Position numbers and translations under genes: made by a program. From an uncultured Chromatiaceae bacterium (lineage in GTDB: Bacteria > Pseudomonadota > Gammaproteobacteria > Enterobacterales > Alteromonadaceae): DNA of 44,152 nt. The DNA is taken from the NCBI GenBank assembly GCA_946482325.1, contig CAMLRA010000017.1:1-44152 (forward strand). The letters run 5' to 3'. Below, piece after piece: positions 18,855-27,047 of this stretch. The notes beneath the pieces are model-generated. The model was not told the origin of the DNA, did no database searches, and saw nothing but the letters and a program-made list of their open reading frames with translations. Each line of letters starts with the position of its first letter. The first letter of the stretch is position 1.

Positions 18855-18884
18855 TTTACTAAAAATCTGACATTGTGTTATAAC
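18855..18884 (+). promoter_or_regulatory. putative promoter of the GGDEF-EAL gene
   Basis: TTTACT (18855-18860), an 18-nt spacer and TATAAC (18879-18884), 30 nt ahead of the start codon; assigned by eye. Confidence 0.45.
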
Positions 18885-18898
18885 TTTCAAAAAGTTAT
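18880..18898. promoter_or_regulatory. perfect inverted repeat at -10/start region of the GGDEF-EAL gene
   Basis: ATAACTTT-CAA-AAAGTTAT is a perfect 8-bp inverted repeat overlapping the proposed -10 hexamer. No T-run follows, so an operator or a 5' mRNA hairpin is more likely than a terminator of the preceding operon. Confidence 0.45.
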
Positions 18899-18913
18899 CG
18901 GAAGTCAGGTGAC

Positions 18914-21325
18914 ATGGAACCGCAGCTTGATCAGCACGGCAACACACAGAGCATAGCGATTTCGGCAAGTGAACTTGCCGAGATCTGCCAACTTCGGCAG
19001 GAAGTAAAGTCACTGCGGGCGTTAAATCGGCTTGCCTTAGAGCTGCATACGGTCACAACCGACACTGCGGTGTACCAGCGGGTAGTACAGCAAGTCAGCG
19101 AAGCGCTGGAATTCTCCGATTGTAGTCTGTTTATTCCTTCCGACTCAGATCCACAAACGCTACACCGCGTTGCTGCTTGCGGGCTCCGTGCCTGCGACAA
19201 AGCAGTGCCAGATTTTAACCTAAGTAACAGCCCGGGCCTGGTTGCGACTGCCGCACGCCTGCAGCAAACGATTTACGTGGCGGATACGGCAACAGATCCG
19301 CGTTATCTGCCAGGTCAGCAACCATACGGTAGCGAGTTAGTGGTGCCAGTGATGTCCGATGGCCGGTTGCTTGCAGTGCTGGATTGTGAGCATCCATCCC
19401 CGCATTTTTTTGCCAATAATCGACAACTGCTGGAACAAGTCGGCGAAGTACTGGCGAGAAAGCTCGAGCAACTCCAGGGTGTGGCGAATATTCAGCACTC
19501 AGTGGCTCAGTTGGAATATGCCGGCAGACTGCAGAAAGTGTTGTTTAATATCGCATCCTTACAATACGACGGCGATGCACCGATGCAGTTTTATCAGCAA
19601 TTGCACGACAATGTGAACTCACTGATTTACGCCGAGAATTTTTTTATTGCGCTGTATGACAGCGATACCGAAGTGCTGCATTTCCCTTATTTTGCTGACT
19701 CGCATGAGCACATCAGCCCGGACCAGTTTTATCCAAAGGAAATTCTTAACCACAGTCTGACCGGTTATGTGTTTCGCACTGACAAACCGTTGTTGGCAGA
19801 TAAAGCCATGCTGGCGCAGCTGGATCGCGAAGATGTGGTCAAAGCCTATGGTGAGCAACCAGAATACTGGCTGGGGGTGCCGTTTAAGTCGGAAGACCGT
19901 GTGCAGGGCGTGGTGGTGGTGCAAAGTTACGATGCAGAGCGTTTTTATCAACAAACCGATCTGGATTTATTGTTGTTTGTCAGCCAACACATTTGCAGTG
20001 CGCTGGAGCGGGTTTTTGTGCAGCAGCGTCTTCTGCATCAGGCTTTGCACGATGCGCTGACCAACTTACCGAACCGAGTGTTGTTTTTGGACAGGGTGCG
20101 GCAAGGCTTTAAACGCCGCCGGCGTTATCCGAGTCATGTGGTTGCCGTGGCTTATCTCGATTTAGACCGCTTCAAAATGGTGAACGACACCCTGGGGCAT
20201 CAAATCGGTGATGAGCTTCTGGTGGCTGTTTCACAATTATTACGCCGTTGCCTGCGGCAGAACGACACGCTGGCGCGGCTTGGCGGTGACGAATTCGCCA
20301 TCTTACTGGATGACGTACATACGGAAGCTGATGTGGCGGAAGTGATGCAACGGATCAGCCATCAGCTGAATCAGCCAATTTTACTCAAGCAACACAAATT
20401 GCAGACATCTGCCAGTATTGGTGTCGCCTTGGCCGATCCTCACACCGTATTGGATGATACTGACGAGTTGATTCGCCGCGCGGATATCGCTATGTATCAG
20501 GCCAAGCAGGATGGTCGTGGCGTCTTTCGGTTTTTTTCCGACGAAATGGACCAACGTGCGGTGCAGCATTATCAGTTGGAAATGGAGATCCAGACCGCGC
20601 TCAGTGCACAGCAGTTTGAGTTGCACTATCAGCCGGTGGTGAATTTGGATAATGACGATACCGTTGGTTTTGAAGCCCTCATTCGGTGGCAGCACCCGGT
20701 ACGCGGTTTTATTCCGCCCAATGATTTTATCCCACTGGCTGAGGAACTGGGATTGCTGGGCGATATTGATCTTTACGTGGTGCGTCACGCTGTCAGTCAA
20801 ATTAATTTGTGGTGGCAGAATTACGCCACGCCGTTTTATATCAGTGTGAATATTTCCGGTCGTAGTTTTTCGCAGGCTGACTTTGCTGATGCCGTGCTGC
20901 AACAGCTGGCTGATGCGCAAGTGCCGGCTCGTTATCTGGCTATTGAAATTACCGAGCGCGCGCTGATTGATAAAATTGATCAGGCAAAAACCACCATAGC
21001 ACAGCTCAGAGCTGCAGGGATCCGGGTGTTTCTGGATGACTTTGGCACTGGTTATTCCAGCTTAAGTTACCTGCACGAATTTCAGCTGGATGTGCTGAAA
21101 ATCGACCGCAGTTTTATCGCCGGGATCCGGCCGCGCATTCAGGAAAATGCAGTGGTCAATACTATCATCACCTTAGCGAAGACTCTGAAATTACAGGTGA
21201 TTGCCGAAGGCATCGAAAACAGTCTGCAGCGAAAAATTTTGTCTGAACTGGGCTGTGAATCGGGTCAGGGTTATTGGTTTGCTGCAGCTTTACCACCGCG
21301 TCAGGCGGTGGAGTGGCTGAGATAG
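18914..21325 (+). CDS. GAF-GAF-GGDEF-EAL cyclic di-GMP signalling protein
   Basis: An 803-residue cytosolic protein that can potentially make and degrade c-di-GMP. Order: short coiled-coil lead (20-45), GAF 1 (about 46-185), GAF 2 (about 205-370), GGDEF (about 375-540), EAL (about 550-803). The cyclase site is intact (GGDEF 457-461) with an inhibitory RxxD site five residues before it (Arg448-Asp451). The phosphodiesterase site also looks intact: EAL 587-589, Asn646 (SVNISGRSF), Glu678 (EITER), Asp708-Asp709 (LDDFGTGYSS), Lys729 and Glu765 (AEGIE). No membrane segment. Which activity dominates, and what the GAF domains sense, cannot be read from sequence. Its own promoter is proposed. Confidence 0.93.
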   Translation: MEPQLDQHGNTQSIAISASELAEICQLRQEVKSLRALNRLALELHTVTTDTAVYQRVVQQVSEALEFSDCSLFIPSDSDPQTLHRVAACGLRACDKAVPDFNLSNSPGLVATAARLQQTIYVADTATDPRYLPGQQPYGSELVVPVMSDGRLLAVLDCEHPSPHFFANNRQLLEQVGEVLARKLEQLQGVANIQHSVAQLEYAGRLQKVLFNIASLQYDGDAPMQFYQQLHDNVNSLIYAENFFIALYDSDTEVLHFPYFADSHEHISPDQFYPKEILNHSLTGYVFRTDKPLLADKAMLAQLDREDVVKAYGEQPEYWLGVPFKSEDRVQGVVVVQSYDAERFYQQTDLDLLLFVSQHICSALERVFVQQRLLHQALHDALTNLPNRVLFLDRVRQGFKRRRRYPSHVVAVAYLDLDRFKMVNDTLGHQIGDELLVAVSQLLRRCLRQNDTLARLGGDEFAILLDDVHTEADVAEVMQRISHQLNQPILLKQHKLQTSASIGVALADPHTVLDDTDELIRRADIAMYQAKQDGRGVFRFFSDEMDQRAVQHYQLEMEIQTALSAQQFELHYQPVVNLDNDDTVGFEALIRWQHPVRGFIPPNDFIPLAEELGLLGDIDLYVVRHAVSQINLWWQNYATPFYISVNISGRSFSQADFADAVLQQLADAQVPARYLAIEITERALIDKIDQAKTTIAQLRAAGIRVFLDDFGTGYSSLSYLHEFQLDVLKIDRSFIAGIRPRIQENAVVNTIITLAKTLKLQVIAEGIENSLQRKILSELGCESGQGYWFAAALPPRQAVEWLR

Positions 21326-21326
21326 G

Positions 21327-21372
21327 CCGGGCTTTTTGGCCCGGTGGATTGGCCCGATGTCAGTCACCGGGC
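21327..21372. terminator. GC-rich hairpins between convergent genes, possible bidirectional terminator
   Basis: CCGGGC-TTTTTG-GCCCGG (21327-21344) forms one hairpin; GCCCGGTG (21339-21346) and CACCGGGC (21365-21372) form an alternative one using the same middle segment. They lie between the convergent GGDEF-EAL and CvfB-like genes. No clean T-run on either strand, so termination efficiency is uncertain. Confidence 0.45.
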
Positions 21373-21379
21373 GTTGTCG

Positions 21380-22207
21380 CTACTTTTTCAGCTCGATTTT
21401 GCTGTCGCTGATACTGATTTTGCCTTCTTTAAACAAAGCGCCAATAGCTTGTTTATAGACTTTTTTGCTGACACCAAACAGCGCGTAAATTGCTTCCGGA
21501 GAGCTTTTATCGGACAGCATTAATACACCGTCGTTAGCTTCGAGTTTTTGCAGGATCTGGCCGGTTAAATCCAGCGTTTTGCCATAACCCGGTTTGTCCA
21601 GCAGCAGGTCAATTTTGCCGTCGCTACGTAGTTTATTGACATAAGCTTTGCACTGATAACCGCGGCGCAACTGTTTAAACACCTGATCTTTATATAAAAG
21701 CCCCCAGTGCTCGTTATTCACCACCACCTTAAAACCTAAATCGGTTGGTTCAGCAACCACTATTGAGACTTCGTCACCGGCTTTGAGCTGTGGTGTGGTT
21801 TTGCCAATAAACTTATCCAGTTTGCTGGAAGCCACGATGCGGTTACTTTTATCGACAAAACAGTAGACCAGGTAGCTATAGTCCTGCTGCATCGGTACCG
21901 CCTGTTCAGCAAAAGGCACCAGCAGGTCTTTTTTCAGGCCCCAGTTTAAAAAGGCGCCGACTTTGGTGACAGCGACGACGCGCATTTGCGCTACTTCGCC
22001 GACTTTAATCAGTGGCCGTTCGGTCGTTGCGATCAGTTGATCTTCTGAATCCAGATATAAAAATACGTCGATGCTGCTGCCGATATCGGCCGTTGCCGGG
22101 ACATAGCGTTTTGGTAACAGGATATCGCCCCATTCTTTACCATCGAGATAGACGCCAAAGTCCACCCGTCTTTTCATCACCAGCCGATTGGTTTTTCCAA
22201 GAAACAT
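21380..22207 (-). CDS. CvfB/YitL-like S1 RNA-binding protein
   Basis: A 275-residue protein with tandem S1-like OB folds and a C-terminal winged helix, as in the CvfB/YitL family. The N-terminal part VDFGVYLDGKEWGDILLPKRY and the second repeat VGAFLNWGLKKDLLVPFAEQ are typical; GSPEAIYALFGVSKKVYKQA-like sequence (SSPEAIYALFGVSKKVYKQA) is the winged helix. CvfB homologues bind RNA and affect virulence-gene expression in Gram-positive bacteria; the role in proteobacteria is unclear. The ATG at 22207 has GGAG 5 nt upstream and shares one base with the yaeQ stop (TAATG), so the two genes are coupled. Confidence 0.88.
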   Translation of the reverse strand: MFLGKTNRLVMKRRVDFGVYLDGKEWGDILLPKRYVPATADIGSSIDVFLYLDSEDQLIATTERPLIKVGEVAQMRVVAVTKVGAFLNWGLKKDLLVPFAEQAVPMQQDYSYLVYCFVDKSNRIVASSKLDKFIGKTTPQLKAGDEVSIVVAEPTDLGFKVVVNNEHWGLLYKDQVFKQLRRGYQCKAYVNKLRSDGKIDLLLDKPGYGKTLDLTGQILQKLEANDGVLMLSDKSSPEAIYALFGVSKKVYKQAIGALFKEGKISISDSKIELKK

Positions 22208-22776
22208 TATGACTCCAGTTGAAACAGGGGAGGATTGCTCTGCTGCAGCAGGCGCGGATTCAGCACAACAGAGTGGTTTGAATCAGCAAACCACAGCTGG
22301 CCTTCCTGAATGGTACATTGTAGCTGCATGGTGCGTTGGCACAACTCTGCAAGCGCCTGTGATTCGTCAGCATCAATTGCAACGACGGTCAGATTGGATA
22401 ATTCGCGGGCGGTTTTTTGCGCGTCTTTCCACCATTTATCCACCACAGTGCCGCCATAAGCCAGCACCATACCTTGTTGCGCGCGGTGCGCAGCGCGGCG
22501 TAGAAGCTTGTCTTCCGGCAAACCCAGCTCAATCCAGAGTTCAATATTACCGCCGTAATCGTGTTGCCACAGATCCGGTTCAGCATCTTCAGAAATGCCT
22601 TTACCGAAGATCAAGCGTTCATGTGCACACAGAGTAAAAGCCACCAAGCGCAGCATCATGCGTTCAATTGTTTCAGAGGGATGTTGTGCCAGCGTCAGAC
22701 TGTGGGTCTGATAATAGTGCCGGGTCATATCGGCGATGGCCAGTTCGGCTTTATAAATGGTGGCTTTAAGCGCCAT
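22207..22776 (-). CDS. yaeQ: YaeQ family protein
   Basis: A 189-residue protein with the PD-(D/E)XK-like fold of the YaeQ family. MALKATIYKAELAIADM, HPSETIERMMLRL and ELWIELGLPEDK are near-identical to E. coli YaeQ (181 residues). YaeQ was once proposed to substitute for RfaH, but its function is unsettled. The ATG at 22776 gives the conserved N-terminus; the frame is open 48 codons further upstream with sequence unlike the family. It overlaps the cvfB-like start by one base. Confidence 0.93.
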   Translation of the reverse strand: MALKATIYKAELAIADMTRHYYQTHSLTLAQHPSETIERMMLRLVAFTLCAHERLIFGKGISEDAEPDLWQHDYGGNIELWIELGLPEDKLLRRAAHRAQQGMVLAYGGTVVDKWWKDAQKTARELSNLTVVAIDADESQALAELCQRTMQLQCTIQEGQLWFADSNHSVVLNPRLLQQSNPPLFQLES

Positions 22777-22861
22777 GGAAGATACCAGAGAAAAAACGGG
22801 GCGCCAGTGTAACGGTTTTTGCCGGTGATTGCGACTGTCGCTCAGCAGTGCTGTCGTGCGT

Positions 22862-23059
22862 TCAGGCCAGTAACTGACCGGCTTGCTGGCGATGTTGCAG
22901 GCGCTGCCAGATTTTTTCATGAATGATGTAACCGACGGTATTCACCGCGGGCTCTACCATGGCTACCAGGCCGCCAACCAGCAAATCACCGGTAAGCAGG
23001 TAAGCCACAGTAAAGGCAATACTAAAGTGCATGGTGGTAAAACTTAAGGTTTTTAACAT
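22862..23059 (-). CDS. DUF2061 small membrane protein
   Basis: A 65-residue membrane protein. MLKTLSFTTMHFSIAFTVAY and LLVGGLVAMVEPAVNTVGYI form two transmembrane helices, and the ending HEKIWQRLQ is typical of the DUF2061 family, whose function is unknown. The ATG at 23059 follows AGGAAG at a good distance; eleven extra upstream codons are not conserved. It stands between yaeQ and yejM on the same strand, 120 nt from yejM with a terminator in between, so it probably has its own promoter. Confidence 0.82.
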   Translation of the reverse strand: MLKTLSFTTMHFSIAFTVAYLLTGDLLVGGLVAMVEPAVNTVGYIIHEKIWQRLQHRQQAGQLLA

Positions 23060-23157
23060 GATGGCTTCCTGAGTTCTGTTGCTGTTACGCATAGGGATAG
23101 CTTAGAGAAGTTTTTTCATCAGTTAAAACAAATAAAAATGGGAAGGGTGTTCGGTAA

Positions 23158-23194
23158 AAAAGATTAAAAGCGACGTCGTTTAACGCGCCGTCGC
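23158..23194 (-). terminator. intrinsic terminator of yejL-yejM
   Basis: Read on the minus strand, GCGACG (23194-23189) and CGTCGC (23175-23170) form a stem whose loop includes the yejM stop codon, followed by TTTTAATCTTTTTT (down to 23158 or so). Confidence 0.6.
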
Positions 23195-24700
23195 AGGGAT
23201 AATTAACCGGTTCAGCGCATCGGTCAGCAGTGGTAAGTCAGGTTTCTGTTCCAAAGGGACAAATGTACCGGCAGACCAGACACTGTATTGACCGTCGGCC
23301 TGAACCAGCAGCATTTTATCTTTGCGAAAGGCGTAGATTTCATTGCCAATCACGTTAAGACGGGCATTTTGACTGGAAGCCAACCAGTTTTCACCGACCC
23401 AGGTTTGCTGGTTGTAACAGCCGGCATAGCCTAATAAAGTCGGCATTAAATCCAGATGCTGACTGACCTGGTTGTAGCGTTGCTGCCGCAGTTCTGGCCA
23501 GTGGAAAAAGATTTTTGCCGGGCCCAGTGCAAACCGCTCACCTTTACCTGCCAATTCAATCACCAGCAGTTGTTGCTCTGCTGACCTTTGTTTGAGCTCA
23601 GCCGTCAGCAGACTGGCGTCCTGGCGCAGATGAATACGCACGGCCGCAGTTGCCGGCTTCTGTGTTACCAGCCAGGGGAGCTGTTGTTGCCAGTGGTTGT
23701 CGGCATCAAACTGCACATACCCGGCCGGTATCTGTTTAAACCAGTCCGGTGCTTGTGTCGGTGGGATTTGTGCCAGCTGCGCGTGCAACAAATTGGTCAG
23801 CGCCAGCTGTGGGTCGCGCGGTGCCAGATGTTGTGGCAGTGTTTTGAAATTCTGTAGCTGCAACAACTGAAGCTGTTCAGCGCTGAGCTCTGCGACCAGC
23901 CAGATATCCAGTGGTGCAGCTTGCGGCGCTGCAGAGCAAGATAGTTGTACCTGTTGTGGTATTGTTGTTGCCTGTTGCAACCAGCTTTGTTGCTGCGTAT
24001 CAGTGCTGCGGGTGCTGATGATTTGATAACGGTTCAGCACTGTACGCGCTGTCGCCGGGTAACTCAGCGGCAGCGTGTTGTCCTGACGGGTGATGCTGCT
24101 GATTTCAGTTGCATCAGCCCAGATATGCAGCAGATGGCTGCAGACAAAACAACCCAGCAACAGCAGCAAAGCCGGCGCGCCGATCCCAGACCTTTTCAGC
24201 CGTTCAATTTTTTTCCAGCAAAAATTGCTGCACAGCAGTTCGATCGCCAGCAGCAATAACCCGACCGACAGCGTGATCAGGATAAAATTGCGTAAGTTGG
24301 TGACAACCTGCTGGCGTAATAAATCGACAGTTTGCTCCCACGAGGCGCTGCCGGCGTGATAACCAAGACTATGGTAAACATAAGCATCAAAAATCAGTGC
24401 AACCAGGCCACAACTGGCCAGCAAAGCGGCGACGCCGCGCACATGGCGCTGCGACGGAAAAATCAGGCTGACCGGAAAAATGGTCACAATAAAAAACAAT
24501 AAACAAATAAAAGCGGTATGACCCAGCCAGTTCAGCACCAGATAAATCCAGCCAACAGAATCAGCGGGCAGCGGGTCGGCGAGAAAAAAACTTAAGGTGA
24601 CAGGTAAGGCCAATAAAACATTAAAAAAAGTAAACCAATGGCCCCAGCGCAGCAGCCGGTTTACTTTATTGACTAGCGACAGGTCTTGCTCGAGGACCAT
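23180..24700 (-). CDS. yejM: DUF3413/sulfatase-fold inner membrane protein, reduced YejM (PbgA/LapC) homologue
   Basis: A 506-residue inner-membrane protein. The DUF3413 part (about 1-200) has five predicted helices, matching the LapB-binding membrane domain of E. coli YejM, which controls LpxC turnover and hence LPS amount. The periplasmic part is about 275 residues against about 340 in E. coli. It retains the linker LPLSYPATARTVLNRY and the SQHLDLMPTLLGYAGCYN segment. The usual opening (hydrophobic strand ending in an acidic residue and Gly/Ser) and the nucleophile-region motif are not recognisable; LDIWLVAELSAEQ stands in their place. The domain is therefore probably non-catalytic. yejL is 3 nt upstream and yejK diverges, as in E. 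coli. Confidence 0.85.
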   Translation of the reverse strand: MVLEQDLSLVNKVNRLLRWGHWFTFFNVLLALPVTLSFFLADPLPADSVGWIYLVLNWLGHTAFICLLFFIVTIFPVSLIFPSQRHVRGVAALLASCGLVALIFDAYVYHSLGYHAGSASWEQTVDLLRQQVVTNLRNFILITLSVGLLLLAIELLCSNFCWKKIERLKRSGIGAPALLLLLGCFVCSHLLHIWADATEISSITRQDNTLPLSYPATARTVLNRYQIISTRSTDTQQQSWLQQATTIPQQVQLSCSAAPQAAPLDIWLVAELSAEQLQLLQLQNFKTLPQHLAPRDPQLALTNLLHAQLAQIPPTQAPDWFKQIPAGYVQFDADNHWQQQLPWLVTQKPATAAVRIHLRQDASLLTAELKQRSAEQQLLVIELAGKGERFALGPAKIFFHWPELRQQRYNQVSQHLDLMPTLLGYAGCYNQQTWVGENWLASSQNARLNVIGNEIYAFRKDKMLLVQADGQYSVWSAGTFVPLEQKPDLPLLTDALNRLIIPATAR

Positions 24701-24703
24701 AAA

Positions 24704-24928
24704 TCAGTGCGACTTCGCCGAAATGGAATCGACCAGTACCTGGGCGAACGATTTGGCCACATCTTGTTGCTGCGCCGCCGGCACATGGGTTTGGATGATA
24801 TGGCTGATGGTATTGCCAAGGCACATCAGGCTCAGTTCGGTATTGGCGTCCTGCTTACGCAACGTGTCGAGCAGCAGGTTCATGATAGTTTCAATCTGGG
24901 CGGTACTGTACTTGGATTGGATCGGCAT
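24704..24928 (-). CDS. yejL: YejL family protein (DUF1414)
   Basis: A 74-residue cytosolic helical protein. YSTAQIETIMNLLLDTL, TELSLMCLGNTISHII and AKSFAQVLVDSI align throughout with E. coli YejL (75 residues). Function unknown. It is first in an operon with yejM (3-nt gap) and diverges from yejK across a 69-nt interval that should contain both promoters. Confidence 0.93.
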   Translation of the reverse strand: MPIQSKYSTAQIETIMNLLLDTLRKQDANTELSLMCLGNTISHIIQTHVPAAQQQDVAKSFAQVLVDSISAKSH

Positions 24929-24997
24929 GAATTACTCTAAAATGAAGGCTGTAAAACAGGTAGAATGGTAACAGAATTCGGTTAAACAGGAAAATTT

Positions 24998-26035
24998 ATG
25001 TCTGTTGATGTCCACGCGCTGGCAATTAATTTCATCGAAGCCAACGAGTCTGCGCAATTAACCGCGCATTTCCGTCAAGACCTGCTGAGTATCACACCGC
25101 ATGTAGCGCTGTTATTGGAGCAGTTGCATCTGGCCTACAACGGCAAACCGGCCAAAGGTTATGCCAGTTTCAGCAGCGACAAAGCCGAGCAAATGCTGGA
25201 GCCGATGGGGCAGTGGCAACATGGCGAAAAATCTTTTTTAAGTCTGGCTGAGCACGCAACAGCGGCACTGGTAGTTGAGCTCACCAAACACCAAATCCCG
25301 GAAACAGGTTATCTGATGTTGTGCCACTACCGTTATCTGGCCAATGAATATCTGTTTGTCGCTTTGCTGGGCAGTAAAGAACATTTTAGCCTGACCTCCG
25401 ATTTGCAGCTGGCTAGCAGTAAACATCTGGACATCGCCCGGATGCAGCTGGCGGCGAGGATTGATTTAACGGAGTTGGCCAGTGCGCCGGAGCAGGGCAA
25501 ATATATCTCTTTCATTCGTGGCCGTGCCGGTCGCAAAGTAGCAGATTTTTTCCTCGACTTTTTAGGTGCTGCCGAAGGGGTGGACCCTAAAGCCAGCAGC
25601 AAAGTGGTGCTGGCTTCTGTCGAAGAGTATTTAAGTGCATCGGATTACGACGCCGGTGAAAAAAACGACGTGCGTAAGCAGGTATATCAGTACTGTGAAG
25701 AGCGGGCAAAACAAGGCCAGGACGTGCGGCTGGATGAATTATCCGCCACCGTCGACAGTTCGGATGACAATGCGTTTATCCGATACTGTCAGGAGCAAGA
25801 TATTGCCGTGGCCGAAGAATTTCCGGTTGATGTCAAGGAGCTGAAAACGCTGGTGAAATTCTCCGGCGCTGGCGCCGGTCTCAGCCTCAGTTTTGAGCAA
25901 AAATTGCTCGGTGAGCGGGTGCAGTATGATGCAGAGCGGGATGTGCTGATTATTAAAGGCACACCGCCGAATCTGCGTGATCAGCTCCAGAAGTTTATCC
26001 GCGGTTATTCCAGTTTCGACAAAAAAGGCGAATAA
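24998..26035 (+). CDS. yejK: nucleoid-associated protein YejK (NdpA)
   Basis: A 345-residue nucleoid-associated protein (E. coli YejK 335 residues), which binds DNA and is reported to interact with topoisomerases. LNSEL-type N-terminal features are replaced here by MSVDVHALAINFIEANE, but the core KYISFIRGRAGRKVADFFLDFLGA and FIRYCQEQDIAVAEEFPVD and the ending TPPNLRDQLQKFIRG are diagnostic. ATG at 24998 follows ACAGGAAAA. It diverges from yejL-yejM and converges on the DUF2897 gene across a stable hairpin. Confidence 0.93.
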   Translation: MSVDVHALAINFIEANESAQLTAHFRQDLLSITPHVALLLEQLHLAYNGKPAKGYASFSSDKAEQMLEPMGQWQHGEKSFLSLAEHATAALVVELTKHQIPETGYLMLCHYRYLANEYLFVALLGSKEHFSLTSDLQLASSKHLDIARMQLAARIDLTELASAPEQGKYISFIRGRAGRKVADFFLDFLGAAEGVDPKASSKVVLASVEEYLSASDYDAGEKNDVRKQVYQYCEERAKQGQDVRLDELSATVDSSDDNAFIRYCQEQDIAVAEEFPVDVKELKTLVKFSGAGAGLSLSFEQKLLGERVQYDAERDVLIIKGTPPNLRDQLQKFIRGYSSFDKKGE

Positions 26036-26045
26036 GTTGGTATCA

Positions 26046-26068
26046 GGCAGCGCTTAATCAGCGCTGCC
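26046..26068. terminator. perfect 8-bp hairpin between yejK and the DUF2897 gene
   Basis: GGCAGCGC-TTAATCA-GCGCTGCC, perfectly symmetrical, spanning the DUF2897 stop codon between two convergent genes. It lacks a T-run but is well placed as a bidirectional transcription stop. Confidence 0.5.
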
Positions 26069-26332
26069 ATCGCTGTCACCGGACGCCTGTGTTGAGGTGT
26101 GTGCCGGCGCGTCAGGGACAGTTTTGCCAGCTGGCGTGTCGGCCTGATTTTTTTCGCTGGCTGTAACGACCATCGGACTGGTTTGTACTGCCGCAGCCGT
26201 TTGTGCTGGCTGCACCGGGCGGTTCACTGTGGTTTTGCGCTTGAGCTGTTGTTTGCTGTTGCGTTTGAGCAGCCATAAATTGCCGATCAACAGGGCCACC
26301 ACCAGCACCACCATCAGCCATAAATCAGACAT
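26054..26332 (-). CDS. DUF2897-like small membrane-anchored protein
   Basis: A 92-residue protein: one N-terminal transmembrane helix ([20 protein letters not shown]), a basic stretch (KRNSKQQLKRK) and a low-complexity tail rich in Ala, Thr, Pro and Asp. The helix-basic pattern fits DUF2897, common in Alteromonadales; the tail is longer than usual. The basic residues after the helix suggest the tail is cytoplasmic. The ATG at 26332 has GGAG 6 nt upstream. Its first codons overlap the end of the M15 peptidase gene by 8 nt. Function unknown. Confidence 0.7.
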   Translation of the reverse strand: MSDLWLMVVLVVALLIGNLWLLKRNSKQQLKRKTTVNRPVQPAQTAAAVQTSPMVVTASEKNQADTPAGKTVPDAPAHTSTQASGDSDGSAD

Positions 26333-27047
26333 GTTCTTCTCCATCGATATTACAAATATAACGTTGATACAGCGCTGGTAGCATGGCGCAAATCGTCTCC
26401 CGCGCCGCTAAATTGCTGTGCAAAATGGCATCTTCAAGCACCGGCAGACTCAGTTGTTGCAGATACCGGCCGGCGAGTGGCTGATAACTTAAATGCCAGG
26501 GTTCGGCCGCCACACCACCGCGGAAGCTGCGATAAGGGCGGAAAAAACCAAAGCGACCGGCATGCTGGCTTAACCATTGCGATAGATAGCCGAAAGGACC
26601 CTCTGGCGTGTATTCTGCCGGGGTCAACTGTAACACATAGTCGGCCGGCACTGCTGCCTGGTCCCACACATCCAGATCTGTGCCCCAGTGATGACGACTG
26701 GCGCCCGGCAATGCTGAATACAGCAACACGGCGTGGATCTGCTCAGACAGCGCCAGCTCGTGCATAGCGACTAATTGGCCTGCACTATCTAACACCGGCC
26801 GCTGGCCACTGAGTTTGGCCTGCACTATTGCCTGCTGACGAGTAAAATCCCGCCAGCCGGATGCAATACGCAGCATGATCCCTTCCGCCGCTGCAGCCTG
26901 TTGCATCGCCAGATAAGCCGCGGCAACCACCGGCTGTAGCAGCCGTCCCGGTTCGACTTCCTGCAAAGGCGGGGCGTCGATACCGCAGAGCTGACGGGCA
27001 GTCAGCTCTGCATTGGTTAAACCTGCGCTTAAGTCAGCAGGTGCCAC
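26325..27047 (-). CDS. M15 family zinc peptidase (VanY/D-alanyl-D-alanine carboxypeptidase-like)
   Basis: A 240-residue peptidase of the M15B family. [11 protein letters not shown] contains the zinc ligands His119 and Asp126, and AAEPWHLSY the catalytic Glu182 and ligand His185; GWRDFTRQQ is the conserved preceding segment. Family members trim D-Ala-D-Ala or related peptides of peptidoglycan. The N-terminus [20 protein letters not shown] has no signal peptide, so either it is exported another way or it handles cytoplasmic muropeptides. Start is GTG at 27047 with GAGG 7 nt upstream, overlapping the end of dapE by 19 nt. Cell-wall context with dapE (diaminopimelate) is noteworthy. Confidence 0.85.
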   Translation of the reverse strand: MAPADLSAGLTNAELTARQLCGIDAPPLQEVEPGRLLQPVVAAAYLAMQQAAAAEGIMLRIASGWRDFTRQQAIVQAKLSGQRPVLDSAGQLVAMHELALSEQIHAVLLYSALPGASRHHWGTDLDVWDQAAVPADYVLQLTPAEYTPEGPFGYLSQWLSQHAGRFGFFRPYRSFRGGVAAEPWHLSYQPLAGRYLQQLSLPVLEDAILHSNLAARETICAMLPALYQRYICNIDGEEHV

